From contig JAGHCS010000070.1 in the NCBI GenBank assembly GCA_021160355.1, positions 1 through 15,321 of the forward strand: DNA of 15,321 bases, written 5' to 3'. The position numbers and the translations under genes were made by a program. Below are positions 12,577-15,321 of this stretch, piece by piece; positions within the stretch are counted from its first letter, which is position 1; the number at the start of each line of letters is the position of its first letter. Origin of the DNA: Candidatus Cloacimonadota bacterium. Lineage in GTDB: Bacteria; Cloacimonadota; Cloacimonadia; JGIOTU-2. The notes beneath the pieces are model-generated. The model was not told where the DNA came from and searched no databases. It was given only the letters and a program-made list of their open reading frames with translations.

Positions 12577-14496
12577 TTAATCCGCTTTCTGAAGAGCATC
12601 AAGATCAGCCCATTCTTTAAGCAGTTCATCTAATGTATTCTGTAAAGATTTTTTTTGCTCATACAATTCAAGCAATTTTTTGTATTCTCGTCCATAAGTA
12701 TTAATGTCTTTTTCAGTCTGCTCAATTTGTGCTTCGGTTTTTTCTACTTCTTGTTCAATATCCTGAAGCCGTCTCAGTCTGCGTTTCTCTTCATTTGCGG
12801 CTTTTCTACGTGATGCATGATTCAGTTGCGAGATAGGTTTTTCTGTCGTTATTTTTTTATCTGTATTTTCTTGGGACTTACTAATTTTCTTTTTTCTATA
12901 GAAATCATAATTACCCGGATATTCATATAATTTATGACGTTCGAGCTCTATGACTTTATAGGCAATCTTGTTAATAAAATATCTGTCATGGGAGATAAAA
13001 AGAATAGTACCTTTATAGTCGAGCAGCGCTTCCTCCAGCATTTCCATAGAATCGATATCAAGGTGATTTGTGGGTTCATCCAGAAGCAGAAGATTAGGAT
13101 TTTCCTTCATGAGTACACAGAGTTGAAACCGTACTTTCTCACCTCCGGACAAATTTCCCAATCTTTTAAACACATCATTTCCAAAAAAGAGGAAACGGGC
13201 AAGAGCTGTTCGAGCCCTATCTTCCTGCATTGGAAACATTCTACGATAGGCATCAAGCACAGATTTTTGTGGATTTTCAAAATGCACTTCCTGCTCAAGG
13301 TAACCGACATTCAACCTGGAGCCAAGCTTCACTTCACCGCTATCCGCTTGTATCTCATTGTGAATAATCTTGAAAATAGTCGTTTTTCCTGTGCCGTTTT
13401 TTCCGAGAATGCATATATGATCCTTATAATACACAAACAGGTCAATCGAATCCAATAAAACAAGGTCATCATAAGATTTAGAAACTTCAATGAGTTTAAT
13501 TACATCCTTGCCAGAACGCTGTACAGAAGAGAGATCAAGTCCCATTTTCTTGGCTTCGGTTGGTCTTTCCACACGTACAATGCGTTCCAAACGACGCTCC
13601 ATGTTCACTGCTTTTTTGAACATATCAGGATTATCTTTTCTTGTTCCCCAATCTCGGAATCGCTTGATGGCTTTTTCCATTGCTTCGATTTTCTTTTGCT
13701 GGTTCTTAAAAGCAGAAAATTGCCTTTGTATTTCTTCTTCACGAAGCTCGATATACTTTGAGTAATTGCCCTTATATGTTTTTGTTCTGCCGTTTTCAAG
13801 CTCTATGACCTTTGAGACAGTTGCATCCAAAAAATAACGATCGTGAGCGACGATGATGGCGCTTCCTTTATACTGTGAGATGAAGCCTTCAAGCCATTCG
13901 ATAGATTCAATGTCAAGATGATTTGTTGGTTCGTCCAGCAGCAAAATATCTGGATGGTTAAGAAATATTTGTCCGAGCATCACTCTTGTTTTTTCTCCAC
14001 CACTCAGGGAATTGTAATCCCGATGCAGCATGTGGTCAGTGATCTTGAGACCGGTGCAAACTTTTTCAAGTTTGACATCAATATCATATCCTTCGAGATG
14101 CTCAAAACGAAGCAGTAGTTTTTCATATTTTGAGATAAGTTTTGTTTGAGCAGTTTTATCTTTTGTGTTTGATATACGATGTTCAAGGAGCCGAAGCTCA
14201 TTTCGTAGGTCAAATATATGCTGGCAGGATTGCTTGAGAACTTCGATAACTTCAGTGCCTTCCGGATACTCAGGAATTTGCTCGATATATCCGATTGTAG
14301 CATTCCTCGCAACACTAACTGCTCCTGAATCCGTTTCCTCAGCGCTGGTGATCAACCGGAAGATAGTTGTTTTACCACTTCCATTTCTGCCGATAAGACC
14401 AACCTTTTCACCTCGAATTAGATCGAAGGAAACGTTTTGGAGAATTTCATACCCTCCAAAGGATTTTTTGACCGCATTCAAACTAATATCTTTCAT
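12577..14496 (-). CDS. ABC-F family ATPase (ribosome-associated type) with C-terminal coiled coil
   Basis: 639 residues with two ABC ATPase domains and no membrane segment. Domain 1: Walker A GRNGSGKT (36-43), signature LSGGE (164-168), DEPTNHLD (188-195), switch AHDR. An arm-like insert (about 85-135) and an inter-domain linker of ~80 charged residues (245-325) follow the ABC-F plan. Domain 2: Walker A GKNGTGKT (365-372), LSGGE (449-453), DEPTNHLD (473-480), SHDR. Residues ~565-639 form a basic then heptad-rich coiled coil, as in Uup/YdiF-like members. Such proteins bind the ribosomal E site and relieve stalled translation or give antibiotic protection; the substrate cannot be told from sequence. 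It lies 43 bases after the sugar dehydratase gene, with a TTGACA promoter candidate there, and 9 bases before the tautomerase gene. No good ribosome site precedes its ATG. Confidence 0.94.
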   Translation of the reverse strand: MKDISLNAVKKSFGGYEILQNVSFDLIRGEKVGLIGRNGSGKTTIFRLITSAEETDSGAVSVARNATIGYIEQIPEYPEGTEVIEVLKQSCQHIFDLRNELRLLEHRISNTKDKTAQTKLISKYEKLLLRFEHLEGYDIDVKLEKVCTGLKITDHMLHRDYNSLSGGEKTRVMLGQIFLNHPDILLLDEPTNHLDIESIEWLEGFISQYKGSAIIVAHDRYFLDATVSKVIELENGRTKTYKGNYSKYIELREEEIQRQFSAFKNQQKKIEAMEKAIKRFRDWGTRKDNPDMFKKAVNMERRLERIVRVERPTEAKKMGLDLSSVQRSGKDVIKLIEVSKSYDDLVLLDSIDLFVYYKDHICILGKNGTGKTTIFKIIHNEIQADSGEVKLGSRLNVGYLEQEVHFENPQKSVLDAYRRMFPMQEDRARTALARFLFFGNDVFKRLGNLSGGEKVRFQLCVLMKENPNLLLLDEPTNHLDIDSMEMLEEALLDYKGTILFISHDRYFINKIAYKVIELERHKLYEYPGNYDFYRKKKISKSQENTDKKITTEKPISQLNHASRRKAANEEKRRLRRLQDIEQEVEKTEAQIEQTEKDINTYGREYKKLLELYEQKKSLQNTLDELLKEWADLDALQKAD

Positions 14497-14508
14497 GTCA
14501 GTAAAAGT

Positions 14509-14536
14509 AATGTAGGTTAATGAGTGTGTCTGTCAA
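14509..14536 (-). promoter_or_regulatory. Candidate sigma-70-type promoter before the ABC-F gene
   Basis: On the minus strand a perfect -35 TTGACA (14531-14536) is followed after 16 bases by TACATT (14509-14514), a 4 of 6 match to the -10 consensus. It occupies the 43-base gap between rmlB and the ABC-F gene. Transcription would start only a few bases before the ATG, which agrees with the lack of a ribosome site and would give a nearly leaderless message. The match may be chance. Confidence 0.35.
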
Positions 14537-14539
14537 ATC

Positions 14540-15321
14540 TTAAAGGTAATAATGAGAATTTATCCATTCCTGTAAGCTGTTTTCGAATGAAGCTATCCAT
14601 TTATCTTGTGCTAAATACCATTGAACTGTGGAGGTGAGATCTTTGATAAAATTGTGAGAGGGTTTCCACCCCGTCTCTGCCTGGATTTTTGAGCAATCCA
14701 TTGAATAGCTCAGATCGTGACAGGGTCTATCTTTTATGAATGTTATGTTTTTTTTATAATAATCTCCATTATTATTTCTTAGAGAAGCAACAATTTCGCA
14801 GAGCATGTTCACGAGTGTAATATTATCAAGTTCGTGTTCTCCACTAATATTATATATTTCACCAATTTGTCCATTTTGCAATACTGAATACAATGCTTTG
14901 CAGTGATCTTCTGCATATATCCAATCACGAATATTAAAGCCATTTCCGTAAATTGGCAGTGGTTTTTCTTTCTTCATATTGAGGATCATGAGGGGAATGA
15001 GCTTTTCCGGATATTGATAAGGACCAAAATTATTGGAGCAACGGGTAATAAGAGCGGGAAATCCAAATGATTCAAAATAGGATTGGATGAGAAGATCTGC
15101 TGCTGCTTTTGATGCCGCATAAGGTGAGCGTGGCTTAAGAGGGGAGTCTTCAGTGAATCGATCCTCTCCATCAAGCGGCAAAGAACCATACACTTCATCA
15201 GTGGAGATATGAAGAAATCTTTTAGAATTCCATTCATCTTCTCGCCAAGAATCTTTTGCAGCGTGAAGCAGAACTGAAGTGCCAAGCACATTGGTTTTCA
15301 TGAAAAGCTTGGGATCTCCAA
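14540..15321 (-). CDS. rmlB: dTDP-glucose 4,6-dehydratase (start outside window)
   Basis: The frame is open to the right edge (residues GDPKLF precede the first internal Met at 15299-15301), so the N-terminal NAD-binding part is missing and about 260 C-terminal residues remain. Seen: ETNVVGT-like KTNVLGTSVLLHAAK, the HISTDEVYGSL segment with the catalytic Asp-Glu pair typical of RmlB, SPYAASKAAADLL holding the YxxxK catalytic pair (Tyr61/Lys65 counted from the first internal Met), RCSNNFGPYQYPEKLIPLMI, and PIYGNGFNIRDWIYAEDH. These are RmlB hallmarks. The enzyme converts dTDP-glucose to the 4-keto-6-deoxy sugar, the second step to dTDP-rhamnose and other cell-surface deoxysugars. RmlA/C/D are not in the window. 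Related SDR-type sugar dehydratases are possible but fit less well. Confidence 0.92.
   Translation of the reverse strand, partial: GDPKLFMKTNVLGTSVLLHAAKDSWREDEWNSKRFLHISTDEVYGSLPLDGEDRFTEDSPLKPRSPYAASKAAADLLIQSYFESFGFPALITRCSNNFGPYQYPEKLIPLMILNMKKEKPLPIYGNGFNIRDWIYAEDHCKALYSVLQNGQIGEIYNISGEHELDNITLVNMLCEIVASLRNNNGDYYKKNITFIKDRPCHDLSYSMDCSKIQAETGWKPSHNFIKDLTSTVQWYLAQDKWIASFENSLQEWINSHYYL

Noticed and set aside
12577..14496. ABC-F protein as an ABC transporter ATPase for export
   Set aside because: Two ATPase domains lie in one chain with an ABC-F linker and coiled coil, and there are no membrane segments or permease gene nearby.

Overview
The window is about 40% GC and densely coded. Almost everything lies on the minus strand in one tightly packed run, with many start/stop overlaps and purine-rich Shine-Dalgarno sites. 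The content is that of an anaerobic bacterium: a large membrane-bound ferredoxin/NAD(P)H-type respiratory complex, a MOFRL-family glycerate kinase and dTDP-sugar synthesis. The phylum cannot be fixed from this sequence. The strong GGAGG-type ribosome sites argue mildly against Bacteroidota; a candidate anaerobic phylum or a Thermotogae-like lineage would fit.

Layout, from the right edge in the direction of minus-strand transcription: the 3' part of a dTDP-glucose 4,6-dehydratase gene (15321-14540); an ABC-F ATPase (14496-12577) with a possible promoter just upstream; a 59-residue 4-oxalocrotonate-tautomerase-like gene (12567-12388); then a 12-gene respiratory operon (12347-1753). Its order is MrpE, MrpF, MrpG, MbhD-like (DUF4040), an MbhE/MrpB fusion, MrpC, a 1046-residue double antiporter subunit, NuoH-like, NuoB-like, NuoC-like, NuoD-like, and a NuoI-like ferredoxin fused to a GltD/NfnL-type flavoprotein. 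Two small genes follow in the same direction: a UPF0316 membrane protein and a YihX-like HAD phosphatase. At the left edge the 3' end of a glycerate kinase gene lies on the plus strand, convergent with and overlapping the HAD gene.

The operon reads as a complete Mbx/Mbh-class machine. Mrp-type Na+/H+ antiporter subunits and a NuoH-like connector form the membrane arm. NuoB/C/D-like subunits and a multi-cluster Fe-S flavoprotein form the peripheral arm. The NuoD-like subunit keeps three of the four cysteines that bind NiFe in hydrogenases, and the fourth is Glu. It is therefore unlikely to be a normal hydrogenase, and it also lacks the quinone-site His of complex I. The NuoI-GltD fusion suggests that the complex exchanges electrons directly with NAD(P)H, probably with ferredoxin as the other partner, coupled to ion pumping. 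This is inference from domain content.

There is no gene-free stretch longer than about 45 bases. I saw no tRNA, rRNA, CRISPR array, insertion sequence or convincing intrinsic terminator.
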